A DNA stretch of 64,000 nucleotides from Apoda limacodes (Eukaryota; Arthropoda; Insecta; Lepidoptera; Limacodidae). Shown piece after piece: positions 11,325-23,762 of the stretch. The notes beneath the pieces were generated by a model, which saw only the letters and a program-made list of their open reading frames with translations, made no database searches and was not told the origin of the DNA. The DNA is taken from the NCBI GenBank assembly GCA_946406115.1, contig OX291543.1, positions 26,128,815 through 26,192,814 of the forward strand, read 5' to 3'. Positions within the stretch are counted from its first letter, which is position 1; each line of letters opens with the position of its first letter. A program made the position numbers and the translations under genes.

Positions 11325-11700
11325 TTCTCTGTTTGTCTGTCTGTTACCTGTTCATGCTTAAACCGCTGAACCGATATAGATGAAATTTGGTATAGAGATA
11401 GTTTGAGTCCTGGAAAAGGACAAAAGATAGTTTTTATTCCGAATAATTCTATTCTGCTTGCTATAGCAACTTTCATTCGTATAATTAAGGAGTTAATTAA
11501 GGTATTCCATACCGATAACGAAATTCAGGCAAAATTCATTAATTACCAGTTATCCCATTAACATTATGCATTTAAAAGTTCTGATGTTTGGTTGTTTGTC
11601 ACTCAATTACGCTTTAGCCACTGGTTGGATCGGGATGAAACTTGGCACAGATATAGGTTAGGTAGTTCTCTTGGGAATAACAATACGTTTGTTACTCAAT
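11325..11700 (+). repeat. Two adjoining dispersed repeat copies
   Basis: The first (about 11325-11470) reads 'gtttgtctgtctgttacctg', 'aaaccgctgaaccgatatag', 'tgaaatttggtatagagata', 'gagtcctggaaaaggac'. The second (about 11580-11700) is the 'ggatcgggatgaaacttggc' type also seen at 7975-8110. Both are common, old non-autonomous elements of insect genomes. Confidence 0.6.
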
Positions 11701-11704
11701 CTTG

Positions 11705-13850
11705 CCCCAATGGAGCATCCAATTGAGCTTAAATTTTGCACAGAGATATTTAAAGATACGGAGAAGGACACAAACATTTTATAATTGTTTACCATATTGT
11801 AATATTAAAAAACCATAATCGATCAACAAACACGTTGGTCTCATCTGCGTGTGCAAACTTTTAGACAACTTAGACTAGCGGAACTTAAAAAATCTTATTT
11901 GTATACTCTGAAATAATTTCAAATACATTAAATAAATTTTTTTGTCTAAAACCACAGCGTATCGTATTCACTATAGAACCAGCACAGTGCAACTAGTAGA
12001 TACAAGTTCACAAGTTCGATTAAAAACGCCTCGAGTGGCATACTTTGTATCGTCGGCATACAATAAATTGTAATCTAAGTCAAGTTAACATTTCTCTTTG
12101 GGAATGGACATTAGTTGAAATTCGATAGGCTCTGTCGGAATGTTTTGCAATGTTTACAATCTGGCTTGATCAAATAAACGATGCTATAGGCTAATGAAGC
12201 GGATATTGCGCCGTTACATGTAGGGGCATACTCACATGTGCTGTAGGACTTCCTTTGGCACATATAAGAGTCAGAAATTGCTAAACATTGGTCGCAATTT
12301 AACCAGACTTTAGAGAAAAAATATTCTTCCCACTTCTTCTATAAAAAGAGAATATTCCACCTATTACATTATCAGAGAAAAAAAAACTATGAGAATATTT
12401 CACCTAATACATTATCAAGGAACGAGTTTTAATCACCAATTTACAACTAAATTTACAAAATCCGGTAGCTTGTAGATTAGAGATTGTTTATGTTATAAGG
12501 AAATAGATTGATGCAGGTAATATTATATTGCCTAGTGTATAACAGTCTATTAATTCAAGCATAAGATTGTTTTGATGACATACCTACTCTTACGATGGCA
12601 CACATTTGTTTTTAAGTGATCAAAGTAAGTATGTACTACAAATATTTTTCAAACGAATTTTACTTGGAATTCGGAATTTTACTGTTTTATAATAGGGTTT
12701 ATTTTCACACAGTTGAAGTTAGGCATATATAGCATATAACCTTTTTCAATGAACAAGCTTTTTATTTATATAAGGATTATAAGGAGGTTACAGTAATTTC
12801 CAATTAAGATTCACAGCACAGTAAATCCTAGGGTCAGGAGGCAAGGTGAAATCGAAACCATTAGGCCACCACCGACCCTGATAGCATATATATATTCATA
12901 ACTAATTTTAACTGTGATATAAATAAAATTAAATAAAACAAAAAACTTAACAGAACGTAATATAATTTCATTATTTTGTCATCGACAAAAATAAAACAGT
13001 GTCAAAATATAGTAAACTTAATTTTATTCGTGCAAAGTGCAGTGTCGATCGCGATGATAAATGCAATTGAGCTGCATTCAAAAAGATCCGTGTTAAGAAG
13101 TTTTAATACAAAGAATTTGATTTATTGCTTTATTTGGACCGCTGCTCGACTCTTTTTTGAATCTTTTCGGGTCATTTTAGACACGCCCACTCACGACCTG
13201 CCCGAAGCTTAACAATGAAGACATCCCAATGAATACCCTCATAAATAAACTATTGGAGAGAATTAAAAAAATGTCTAGTTGAAGTATTGCTCACTGCTGA
13301 AGTTTGGAGAATTTTTATATGGCTTTTAGAATACTGGTGCAAGTGGCCAGTTACTTTGTTCATGTAGGGTTGTACATTACGTATAATTGTAATATGTCAA
13401 AACTTATTAGCAACTTGAGTTTATTAGAGATTCAAGTTGCGTATATATCCTAAAAAATGCACTCGCTGAAGCTGATTTCAGCGTGTAATAAGTATCCCAA
13501 ATGTATTGCCCAGTAAAAATATAGATGTCGAATAGCAACGCAGTACTCACCTACACTACCGCGCTCGCAGAATAATTCTTGTGTTTGAGGTGTGTATTTT
13601 AATATAGTAAAATAGTATATAATATATCCTTACAAAAATATATTATGCATTATGTAAATAAATACAGATTTCTAGATTAAGGTTTATAATTATGTAATTT
13701 TAATTTGCCACGATGTAATTGCAATTATTTCAATTTGTGATCCTTACAAAAACGATAGATATAAAACCCTCGATGGTTGCATAAAATATGGTAAAGTTAG
13801 CTCAACATTTGGTTCAAACCTATAAATATATTTTTTTGTGGCTATTACAC
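11705..13850. other. AT-rich non-coding DNA
   Basis: Nothing coding recognised. A 43-bp unit is tandemly duplicated at 12348-12424. A 78-codon open frame at 12976-13212 shows no domain. A GTGAGT on the minus strand at about 13553-13558 follows a short GC-rich stretch but has no supporting reading frame. Confidence 0.5.
12348..12424 (+). repeat. Two-copy tandem repeat, 43-bp period
   Basis: 'gagaatattccacctattac' at 12348 and 'gagaatatttcacctaatac' at 12391 each continue into 'attatca'. Confidence 0.7.
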
Positions 13851-13851
13851 A

Positions 13852-13990
13852 CAGCGCCCCAAAGTAAGCAAAGTTTGCAAACCAAAAAACGGATAAAAAT
13901 ACATAAATACTACTTTTTTTTTGTAACTACATACATATCATACATAAATACACCCAGAATCAAGACAAACACAATTGTTTATATTATGAC
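13852..13990 (-). mobile_element. SINE fragment (tail part)
   Basis: 'gccccaaagtaagcaaagtt' then 'acatacatatcatacataaa' and 'agacaaacacaattgttta' is the minus-strand form of the tail of a lepidopteran tRNA-derived SINE, whose plus strand reads '..cttactttggggc'. A second truncated copy with nearly the same text lies at 59478-59625, and a copy with its tRNA-like head lies at 21291-21550. Confidence 0.7.
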
Positions 13991-15327
13991 GTACATGTTT
14001 GACCAGTGATAACCCTATAGCGACAACCCTTAGCCGCAATAATAACAAATTGAGTCGTCGTCAATCATACAGCAACAAGAAACAAAAGAAACGCTGTTGA
14101 GTCGGCGCCTGCACAAGTCATCGGCGTAAAACAGAGCCTTACAAATTCGTCAGCCACTGAAATTAATCAACGACACATTTGGGAAGAAAACACTGTTTTT
14201 ACCGTCACCGTATTTGTAGATGCCCAAATTGCTACATGATGATACATGATACGATTATTGTCTTAAAAGGCTTTACGGTAACATGTCAAGGCGAGGAAGA
14301 CACGTTGGTAAAATTATATGGTTCATAATGATGCTGTATTCAGAATTCATGGAAAACAATTTAAGTCAGGAGCAGGTCAGTAGTGAGTCACACTTTGCGG
14401 GTAGTATGAAGTATTTTATGTTATTTTTTGTCCCTTAAGATTCTAACTATTCGTACTATATTAACTGGTTATGTTGGTTAAATAATAGGGATAAAGATTG
14501 TTAGAACACGACAAAGCTATTTGAGACAGTCAAAGTGTCGGTACTAATCTGTCCAGTGACCAAGTAATAAGTGTTAAGTTACAAAGCCTAAACACGACGT
14601 AGTTGATCGTGCCAAAGACGTCTAATAAGATTCTGACTATTTATTCTAAGGGCTGACTTTAGTAATATTAGCAATATTAGCATTTCAGGATAAACTGTTT
14701 GCTTAACCATTAACATGGACTTTTAAGTTTAATTTTGTCTCCTATACTTTATATTAAATGTATAATCTATTATAAAATTTAATTATATATTTGTGAGCCC
14801 ATTATACATATTCTATATCAATTATCTTTTGAATGCATCTTTGCTAATAAAATTTTTATTTACATTGATGAAAACGAAATTCATGATATATATTTTCTTT
14901 GAAGACTTACCATCAGGGAGTCTCAAATGAAGAAACATTATTTCTATGAATTTATATTTATAATATTTTTTTTTTATTTCCATGAAGATTTGTGTATTTA
15001 TAAGATTAGGACTTGGTAAGTTCTCTACTAGGACTTGATAAGTCACTAGTAGAGGTTTATTAATATCTATTTTATTGATAATGAAATAATAACAACCATC
15101 ACCTATACATTCACATATTTTTACATCGGAGGTAAGAAAATTTTTAAAGTTTAAAGTTAGTATGACAAATATTTGTTACAATTACAATTATAAATTTAAA
15201 AATTTAAAAGAATGTTTACTTTACTTACATTTACTGCACTTATATATCATTAATTGTCCATGGTTTTAAGAGATGCATGCCACCATTGAAACACGCCTTT
15301 AAAACGAAAAAACAAATCTACTCCACC

Positions 15328-15340
15328 TGACCCATGACCC
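15328..15340 (-). promoter_or_regulatory. Possible DR1 nuclear-receptor site
   Basis: TGACCC-a-TGACCC reads GGGTCA-t-GGGTCA on the minus strand, a perfect direct repeat with one-base spacing. DR1 sites bind HNF4- and RXR/USP-type nuclear receptors. A 13-bp match can occur by chance in 64 kb, and there is no gene beside it to support a role. Confidence 0.25.
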
Positions 15341-17380
15341 ACCCGTAAAGTATTTTTACACGCATGCTTAACTAATTGTATTAAGTACTGTCGGTTCATA
15401 TTATAGCCTATATCAATCCAGAAACCTTCAGATTATACAATGTAAATATTGTGCTTCAATTGGATTAGAAGTTTTTGAATTAAAAGGGCGTTAGCCAGTA
15501 GGCAGTATACATAAATAAACAGACATTTCCTCCTTCCAATATTGGTTCGATCCTTATTACGATATTTGCACAACCAACAAAACATTAATTCAAGGATACG
15601 CAGGAATGCAGCGTGCCCCGACAGCTTTGCTCTGATTCCTCTAATGTAAACTAGCTGAAGTCCCATAATGTTCGCTTTGGAGCACTTAACTGCTTTCTGT
15701 CCGCATGAAGGCTTGTCATACTTCACAATCAGCTAAATATAATGCTCCTTAGAATCACTGCCTCTTTCAATCTTAGAGATTGGTCTAATTTAGGACCTGA
15801 AGCGGTAGAGTGTAAATTATGTATTATTCAAAAATAAAACATCTAGACAATAGAAATTAAAACTTGAATTACTTATTACGCATGTTTTTTAAACATTTAA
15901 ACATCAAAGTAATAATATCTCATTCACCCTATATAATGTACATACATATACAAAAATTCATCAACCCCGCCCCCTACATACTCGTACACTTAGCTACTCA
16001 CTAACATTGAATAGCTTATAGTACATAAAATAAATAAGTACTGTTTTCAAGTCATATATGTTGGTGGTACTTTTCAGCATTTTCTTATGACTTGTACTAA
16101 GTTTGCATGACTTACGGGTACGGTAAATCTTAGTTGCGGTCTAAGCTGAAACTGATGCGGCACTAGATCAATGCGGTAAACGTCTTAGTGTCCCCGGGTC
16201 GTTCATTTTATTAACCTCTTGCGTTCGACTGCGTGCCTGGTTAAATACGGACTATGGGTCCCTTTATTTAAGGCTGTCGCATCCAGATGGACAGCTTTCG
16301 TTCGTATATTTATTAACTTTAATTAAGGAGCCTTTACTGTAATTATGGTAGAGTAATGGGAGAAATTATTAGACTTCATAGCGATTCATTGAAAAAAACA
16401 TTCATCTTTAGAATTACATTTGAGTTTATTTATTTTTTAATTTCAAATATACTCCTACGTCGGACACAAGAAGATATTTATTAAGACTAATCTTATCTTC
16501 TCTTTTCTGTTGATTTTGTATAGTTGTTATTTATACCTCTTAATGGAATAAAAAGTATCAAGATCACGACTTCACAAAATAATAGTAACAATATTATACT
16601 TTTATACCTATCTTATACATCTAAAAAAATAATCAAAGAAAGTATTTAAGTCCAAATGATGTGTGATCAACAAGTCTTTAAATGTCTTCCTTGAATTCGA
16701 AATAATATGATTTAATTTAACTACACTACTAAAATGTCTATGATGTTGAAAAATTAAGTACGAATAAGTAAAACATACGTCAGGAAGATGAATGAGCTTA
16801 GATACTACAGTAGTTGCAATACAATGAAAAGTCATTAAGCGAAACGGGTTATTCTCTAATTAGTATTGCAAACCTGATTTCTAATAAAATTATTACACGA
16901 GTTATGTGTTAAAATTACCTAACATGTTAAGAAATATTTTAAATAGTACCTACCTTCTTCTAAATAGTATACATATAAATAAACAGCAATTAAGCTAATG
17001 TGATATAAAAATTAATGTACCAATAACTCCATTACCAAAACGTCAACTATAACGCGTCATGATGAGTAAAATGGTGATATTGTACCGTAGCCTTTTAGGT
17101 GGAGTGTTTTTGCTTATTTTCAGCACCAAGTTAAAGCCACATTCTTAAGAATATATTGAAAAATAATTAACTTGATAAATGAAAACGTAATATTTCAACA
17201 TATTACATGCACTTAAGTACTGTTTTATTTACAATATATAATTTAATACGCCTTTAATAAAAATAAGTTTTTACCCAAGGGAAGCTCACTATCAATGTTT
17301 TAAATTATTATTAAACTGAAAATTACTTTTAATTAAATTGTGTCATTTGGAATATTTATATATATGTAGCCTTTACCCTG

Positions 17381-17665
17381 AGGTCCGCTCGCGCCAAATT
17401 CAGTTATCGGCGTGTGATTTCTATGGCAACTTCTTGATTTTATAATGAGAAAGTTGGTTATAGCAAGTAAGCTGAAATTATAGATCGTCCACGTAGAATT
17501 CGGTTACAGTTATGCCTACATGAATTTTTGAATTTTCCGGTATAAATAGTCTATGTTCTTTTTCGTTGCTGCGTCAATCTCTGTGCCAAAAATAAGCTTA
17601 ATTGGTTGCTTAGTTGGTAGCGATGTTAAGCAATAACGAACAAACAAACAGACTTTCACAAATAT
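17381..17665 (+). repeat. Dispersed repeat, 'gttatcggcgtg' type
   Basis: It reads 'cagttatcggcgtgtgattt', 'ggcaacttcttgatttta', then 'caatctctgtgccaaaaata' and 'gaacaaacaaacagactttc'. The same order occurs at 38330-38500 and, more worn, at 43549-43765 and 52083-52262. The final 'caaacagactttc' and 'ataatatt' wording is typical of common insect non-autonomous elements. Confidence 0.6.
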
Positions 17666-17759
17666 ATCGATATCGATGCAAAGTTCAAGTTAAGCCAACC
17701 GTAGTGTAACTTAGCATAATTGACGCCTATATTTTGTAAATGCCGTAAAATAGCAGAAT

Positions 17760-17850
17760 CGCCGCGGATCATTAGAGGCGCGTGCTAGACTCGTGCGCGG
17801 GCCCGATGCGCTATTGAATCGCGGCACAGTTACGTCACGATACACACATT
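17760..17850. promoter_or_regulatory. CpG-rich island, possible regulatory element
   Basis: A 90-bp GC-rich stretch ('gaggcgcgtgctagactcgt', 'gcgcgggcccgatgcg') stands in AT-rich DNA and is followed by a CRE-like 'ttacgtcacg'. It has no open frame of note. It may be an enhancer, a promoter fragment or an unrecognised repeat. Confidence 0.2.
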
Positions 17851-20058
17851 GAAATGGTTACTTGTGTTGTTTGGATGGAGATAATTAATCATTTCATTAA
17901 AACAGCCAACAGTACCAAGTTACTGATATTGTATAAAGTTAAAATTCGATTTAATTTAGACAAGTAAGGACCAATAGGAATCACACACTACGGGATTCGC
18001 ATCACCATCAAAAATATTTATTTCTTTGGTATATAACAAAATAAATATTTATTAGGTACCAAATGAAAGTAGCGCCAAATTAGTATGTAAAACACCCTAG
18101 TAAAGCATTATCCACACAATCTTCTTTTACCAACTAGTTTGGCGCCAATTATGATTGCTACTAGCTAATTAGTGATCTGTGGATTTTTTAAGCCGTTTAG
18201 CAAAAACAAAACAAACATTGAAATAAAGCAATTTTGTTTTAATTGATTTTTAATAAAGAACTTAAAACAACTTTACCAAATGTGACTAACATACGTTTCG
18301 TATTTCGAAAAAATTAAGTGAAACCCACACTGCCGTTATTCTTTCTTTTTATAAACTATTTTCTTTATATCAAGGAATAAAAACTTATTCTGCAACTATG
18401 TTGCGTTTCAAATTTAGTAACTAAGTATCCACACTACGTCACCGAAATCTTAAATTTGATTCCATATACGATCATTATCGCTTAAGTTGTTCTTCTGAAT
18501 GAATCATAGTGTAAATTATTCCGTCAGAAGTGACACACGGCCGTGTAATTTAGCGAATGTTTTCAGTCGAGCGTTGGTACGCCCACGCTCGAGCGAGCCA
18601 TCCATCACTATGCTCGCCATTCGTTGTTGCATGACATTCTAATGCTTTTGGGTTTCGCAAACTCTGGCCTCACATTTGACCGTCTAGCTGGATAGATTCA
18701 TTGTCTTTGACTATGTTCTTACAATAAATATGTGTAGGTCATTGTTAAATGATTGCGAGAATTGCGTATGTTGTTTTTTCATTCTGATGGTTGAGGTAAA
18801 TATATGAACACCTTTTTTAAAACTAAAAAAAAAATTATACATTTTTCTATTAGAAAATTAATGTATTTTATTTGTATATCTGTAAAAACATCGCTTTAAA
18901 AAATATTAATTGACCCCGTTTCTTAATTTTTTATCCATAACTCCCTTTTTACATGTAGTGAAAATACAGTTTATAAATCAAATGTAAAGTTGCCATAAAC
19001 CTCAATTTTATAGATTTCTTTAACTATTTTGATATAATTATAGTAAATTAATTTGGCGTTGAGCGTTTTCTCCAATAGGAATAGATTTGAAGATATGATT
19101 TTACACAAAAGTGAACTCTATTATCAATATTGGCATCAATATTGGCTTAAGCCCATAAGGCTAATGTCAAGAGCATAGGGTACCCTTTAAGTAAGTTTTT
19201 CGTAAGCAAAATGACAAATCATTCTAAGACACGCCACTATTTCAAAAGGCATAATTCCAAAGGCTATATATATTTCGTCATAATGAGGTAGGTCATTTTA
19301 GCGCCACTTTAAATTTAACCAGTCAATTCTATCACCATTCAAGTAATAAGTTCAAGCTACACTTATAAGTCATTGCGACTGTAATTACTTTACATCCATT
19401 ATATAAGGCCATTGGACCACTGTAACGGCTGTTTTACAACAGCTAATAAATTAAGCTTATGACAACAATACCATCTATCGATAGTTCAAGCTACTATGTC
19501 ACAGGATCGTATCTCTATGCAAATTGTGGCGAATTTTCGTAACCGTCGGGCGTTCGGCGACCGATACATCATAGAAATGTAGTCGGATCTGCCCACGCCA
19601 TGCTAATGTTCACATTTAATGCATTTCTAAGCATCTATGTATAGAAACAAGCGGTTTTATGGAGTGGTTTATTGTGGAGGAAGGATGGGAAATCGAATGG
19701 ATTCTGGGGACACTTCCCGATTCAGCATGCTATAAATATTATATAGTAAAAGACATAAATGATTAATTGCATTGACTAAAGTAGTCCCGCTTTTGATTTA
19801 ATAATGATTTTTATATTTCTGTGACATTATTTTATGCGAAGTTTGTAATTGCTAATCAAAGCAAATCGTGAAGTAACGCAGTTCCCACTGAAAATCAGTA
19901 TTGTACCTACCTACACGAGTACCTACAAATCGTGCAGGGGGCAGGCTGTTTTAGCTCACGCATTTTTGTATTGTTATTTTTGTTATTTCTTCTTTGTAAA
20001 ATATTTTGTATACTGTGTGTTGGTAAATAAAAAAATCTTACTTTCTTTATATAGAAGA

Positions 20059-20291
20059 CTAGCTGTCACGGCGAACGTTGTTCCGCTGCCGTCCCTCTGT
20101 ACCCGGCGAAAGTTGGTTTTTACTTATAGTGCCCGAGTCCGGCTCGCACTTGACATATCGAGATAAAAACTATCCTATCTTTTAAGTTGGATCAAATAAC
20201 AGATATTTACGAAGTTTGATCAAAATCGGTTCAGTAGTTTAGGAGTCCATTGAGGACAAACATTGTGACACGAGATTTATATATATTAAGA
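20059..20291 (-). mobile_element. Non-autonomous Helitron, complete (233 bp)
   Basis: On the minus strand the element starts TCTTAATATATATAAATCTC at 20291, runs through 'gtgtcacaatgtttgtcc' and 'ctgaaccgattttgatcaa', and ends with a GC-rich subterminal sequence followed by CTAG at 20059. The flanking bases are A before the 5' TC and T after the 3' CTAG, which is the Helitron insertion rule (between A and T, no target duplication). Both ends match the common insect Helitron ends ('..cagctagt'). It carries no Rep/helicase. A segment inside ('cgagtccggctcgcacttga') resembles the end of the (GTCY)n elements. Confidence 0.8.
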
Positions 20292-20659
20292 TAAGAATGG
20301 CAGCACATATAAAAATTATATACAGATAATAAAACCTTTTTTGTTCAAAACAGTTTTCTTTGGAAGTAGTTATGAGGATTTTTCAGATTTTTAGAACTTA
20401 CGCTTAAAAAGTTAGACAGAGAGAAGACACCAACATTTTCAACTTTGAAAGCTGATCACTTGCAAATATTTAATTCATTTTCGAAGACCTGGATGGGGAC
20501 AAGTTACTTACATAATTTGTTGTGTAAAATAAATTTGTCACTAAGTACCTCATATCATTTATGATAACATAATTCATTACAGAACAATGCACGGTGGCTC
20601 CCATAATATAGGTAATTTTCAAAAAGTGTTAAATGAGAATCGATGAAAAGGTTTTAGGA

Positions 20660-20755
20660 TCATAATAGGCTGTGAAATAAAGACAGACGGACCTACCTAA
20701 CAAAATTATAAGGGTCCCGTTTTTAACATTAGCTTACGGTACCCTTAAATATATG
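20660..20755 (-). mobile_element. Fragment of (GTCY)n-type MITE
   Basis: 'agacagacggac' then 'ataagggtcccgtttttaac' and 'ttacggtaccctta' is the minus-strand form of the first part of the element (compare 27381-27470). Confidence 0.6.
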
Positions 20756-21290
20756 TAACTAAAATAGCAAGTCGTAAGGAACTCTTATAGTTAGGTTCTG
20801 AAAGCAGTAAAATAGCGTTAAAACAGACTCATATCTCACTTTTGACGAATAGTAACATAAGTACCAATACCAAGCGCTATTGGTACAAGCATTTCCATTC
20901 AAAGATTACCAATACAGCATTCAAACCGACACTGATATAGGCCTCATTCAAATTGAAATAAGTTGTGAATACATTCATGTACAGGTATTTAGCGTCGAAC
21001 ACTTTAAATATACTGTCCATTGAGTTGGTAGGACTTCATTAAATATTCATGGCGGCTTGATGCGTACGCACCGAAGATCTTGATATATGTTTTTGAATGA
21101 ACAACTTATTGATTTGATATTGTGATTACGTTTGAAACGATTCGGTTGTTATGTCAACTTGTAGAAAGAAAAGTTTATTAGGTAGATATATATAACTTTA
21201 TGTTTGCGGAAAAAATATATTTATTTCTTAAGACTTTGATATGGTCGTATATTTATACTGTATATATATTGTAGTGTATATTATACCCTT

Positions 21291-21550
21291 GTTGGCTCCA
21301 TCGCTCAGCGGGTAATAACCCAACTGCTGAATCGAAGGGAGCGGGTTCGATTTCCGCACAAGAAAAACAATGATTATTTAAGTTTGCCTTGGGACTGTTT
21401 TCAATGTCATAATATGTGTGGATTTACAAAAAAAAGTATATTATATGTATTTTTCTCCATTGTCTGGTAGATTATAGCCAAAGCTTTGCTTAGTTTAGGA
21501 ACAGACGGCGCTATGTGTGATGTCCAAGAATACTTACAATTATATTTATT
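21291..21550 (+). mobile_element. tRNA-derived SINE, near full length
   Basis: The head is tRNA-like, with an A-box-like 'tcgctcagcgggtaa' and a B box 'gggttcgatttc' (internal RNA polymerase III promoter). The tail reads '..tagtttaggaacagacggcg' and 'tatgtgtgatgtcc', ending near 'atatttatttaca'. This order matches a tRNA-derived SINE family that is abundant in Lepidoptera. It moves using LINE enzymes and codes for nothing. It is not a functional tRNA gene, because the stems are not kept. Confidence 0.75.
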
Positions 21551-21805
21551 TACATGAGAATTTTTTAGTTGTTTTAGTCAATGAGACTATTTTACTTGGT
21601 AGTATAATGTATAAGGTCTAAATTTCTTACTACTTATTAGGATATCGATTTTCTTAGTTATTGAGCATAATATTTAAATGATCAAAGTTTGAGAGTTATT
21701 CGGAATTAAACTGGAACATATTTATCGGTAAATGATGTTTTCCGGTGTTGACGTCGTGCTTGTGAATTATTCAAATATATCGAAAGGGTGAATAATGAAT
21801 CTATA

Positions 21806-22045
21806 CTATGCTTAATATTATGTTAAAGTGTGTTTGTTTGTTTGTTCTTTGTTTAAATTTGTCACAGGGATAGAAGAAGAGACGGAGAAACATAGGTTAT
21901 TTCGTAGTTGTACACTGACTATTTCAGATTGTCTTATTGTTTTGTTTCCAGGAAAATTCAGAAGTTTCAGCAGGAATAACTATTACGGAATTACAAGTGG
22001 ACGGCCTATAGTTAAAGCGGTTGTCAACTTCTTTACTTTGTTTTT
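21806..22045 (+). repeat. Dispersed insect repeat copy
   Basis: It starts 'ttaatattatgttaaagtgt', 'gtttgtttgttctttgttta' and contains 'gaaacataggttatttcg', which matches the worn beginning of a common lepidopteran non-autonomous element. The open frame across it is a by-product. Confidence 0.45.
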
Positions 22046-22059
22046 GAAGCTATAAGCGT

Positions 22060-22660
22060 CAAAGTAGGAGTTAAGTTAGGATTTTGGGATATTAAAGGAC
22101 AAAGATGTTTTCATTGGTGGTACCGCAGGGCTTTTTTTCCAAATTTTTTTACGTTTAACTCGGATTTTTGTTAAGGGGTAGTTGGTAATATAACATATCT
22201 TTTAACTCAGGTTCTTAGATAGGTAGGAAGAAATGCTATGGCAGTAACCAAATTCAGCACGGTCGAAGCCGTAGGCATAAGCTAGTCGTTTACACAAACA
22301 TTGTGATTTATTATTTCGTTATTATTTCTAACTCTCTGAATCGAACTTTATGGGTCCCCATTAAATTTATTTGCATCAGACATTTAAATCAGTCGTTTAA
22401 ATCATACACTAGCTTTTGGCTGCGGCGATGCCTACGCTTAAATCGGTTATCAGCGAGGGATTCCTACGGAGTTATTGTTATTACTAATTACACCGGAAAC
22501 TTTAGTTTTTTTTCACAAGATGTAGCTTATGGTGGTTATTTTAGGGTATAAGTTATCAGCATTATAACTTTCAGCCGAACCGGTTTAGTTTTTGTTGCGT
22601 AAAAGAGTACTAAAAAATATACTAACACACTAACAAAAAGCAGTCCAGTTCCACTTCTCA
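22060..22660. other. Unassigned repeat-like DNA
   Basis: Text such as 'tggctgcggcgatgcctacg' and 'gccgaaccggtttag' suggests further worn copies of dispersed elements. No gene seen. Confidence 0.4.
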
Positions 22661-22663
22661 ATT

Positions 22664-22766
22664 TTATCATCATCATCATCGCAGCCGAAAGAAGTCCACT
22701 GCTGAACATAGGCCTCCCCCATAGATTTCCAAAGAAAACGGTTGGAAGCGGCCTGCATCTAGCCTC
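22664..22766 (-). mobile_element. RTE-type LINE, 3' end
   Basis: On the minus strand the frame GEAYVQQWTSFGCDDDDD runs into a (GAT)n tail. This is the usual C-terminal end of RTE-like endonuclease-reverse transcriptases in Lepidoptera, seen on the plus strand as '(atc)n gcagccgaaagaagtccact' and 'ctgctgaacataggcctccc'. Only about 100 bp remains. Confidence 0.7.
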
Positions 22767-22779
22767 AATTTAATGTAGA

Positions 22780-23165
22780 AAAAATAGGCTATAGACCCCT
22801 TTCGTGGTTTGCAAAAAAAGTGCAACATTTATGGAATTCATTGGAGCTTTTACGCCGAAATTTAATTAAGCTTAGGCAGATAGTTTTGGCGTATTTTTTG
22901 GACCGTTTGCATTATTAACAGAGGGTAATTATATTCGTTAAAACTGTTAAAAAGTTATAGTTTCAATGGAAAAATTAATAAATGCAAAATTTAAAAGCTC
23001 GGTACCGTCAAAAGATTGATATTAGTCCATTTCTATGTGATTTAATGAATTGGTTATAGTCTGGAAAAGTATTTTTAAGCTGTTGCTTTTGTTATAAAAT
23101 TGATGTTTATGAAGTTAGACCACCATTCCTTAGTCTGTGGTAAGACTCTAATTTAAAGAAACAAT
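22780..23165. other. AT-rich non-coding DNA
   Basis: No feature recognised. Confidence 0.5.
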
Positions 23166-23167
23166 AA

Positions 23168-23552
23168 ATAAACCGGTCAAATCTGAGTTGAACTCGCACA
23201 CCGTGTGCACCGTACCACCAATTTACATTGACTGACCAAGCTCGACGTTGCTTAGCTTTGAACATCGTTTCCAACAAACAGATGTGTTACTGTTCTATTA
23301 ATAATCACTAAATGGCGGTGAAACAGTAATTTAAAATGGTTATGGTTCTAGCCTGTCTTATACACTTTTCTGGTTTTTATTATTTGTTATAGATGTTATT
23401 TGTTACACTATTTTTCACTTGTACTAGTACTAGTTTCACTAGTAATATATATTACTATAAGTATATATATAACTGTTACAGTCGGACTGACAGCAAAGGT
23501 TTAGAAATAGGGCTCTCGTTGGCACTCTTCGGGTACGGAACCTTAAGAGATA
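23168..23552 (-). mobile_element. (GTCY)n-type MITE, worn copy
   Basis: The minus-strand form begins with 'accggtcaaatctgagttga' and 'actcgcaca' at 23168 and ends with 'gtcggactgacag', 'atagggctctcgttggcact' and 'cttcgggtacggaacctta' by 23552. Both ends of the family are recognisable but the middle is diverged. Confidence 0.6.
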
Positions 23553-23762
23553 ACAAGGCAATAAAAATAGGTTTCAATAAAATATTAACTGTTTCCTCTG
23601 TCGAACACTTTCTGAGGCATAATATAACTGGTGCTTTACATAATGGATTTGTCTCTGTCCATTTTGCATTCCATATTTTTTGTGTTTGTAATGAAAGTGT
23701 TCTTCTATGATAGGGAGGGCATTTACCAACATTTTAAGTGGACGCTGTAAGAGAAAGGGAGT

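Larger units (their letters stand above)
13995..20055. other. Mostly unassigned AT-rich DNA with small GC-rich islands
   Basis: No gene recognised across about 6 kb, and transposon density is low. GC-rich islands at about 17760-17850, 18530-18700 and 19500-19600 stand out; the last is preceded by the palindrome ctatcgatag at about 19473-19482. A 62-codon frame without ATG at about 14052-14240 and minus frames at 15433-15726 and 16608-16835 have no recognised domain. A DR1-like site is listed separately. Confidence 0.5.

Noticed and set aside
14052..14240. 62-codon open stretch without ATG
   Set aside because: No convincing acceptor or donor. The slightly higher GC of the stretch makes a chance frame likely.
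15433..15726. 97-codon minus-strand gene
   Set aside because: Slightly better composition than its neighbours, but no motif or splice site is recognised; kept out for lack of support.
16106..16136. 30-bp minus-strand micro-exon between 'cagtttcag' and GTAAGT
   Set aside because: Both motifs are present, but such a short segment cannot be told from chance without transcripts.
19849..20166. 105-codon plus-strand gene
   Set aside because: Its second half runs through the Helitron at 20059-20291, and no domain is seen.
21291..21365. tRNA gene
   Set aside because: The A and B boxes are present, but the cloverleaf stems do not pair and a SINE body follows. The same applies to 33177-33232, 37468-37550 and 61797-61865.
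23393..23710. 105-codon plus-strand gene
   Set aside because: It overlaps the worn (GTCY)n element at 23168-23552, so the frame is a by-product of repeat sequence.
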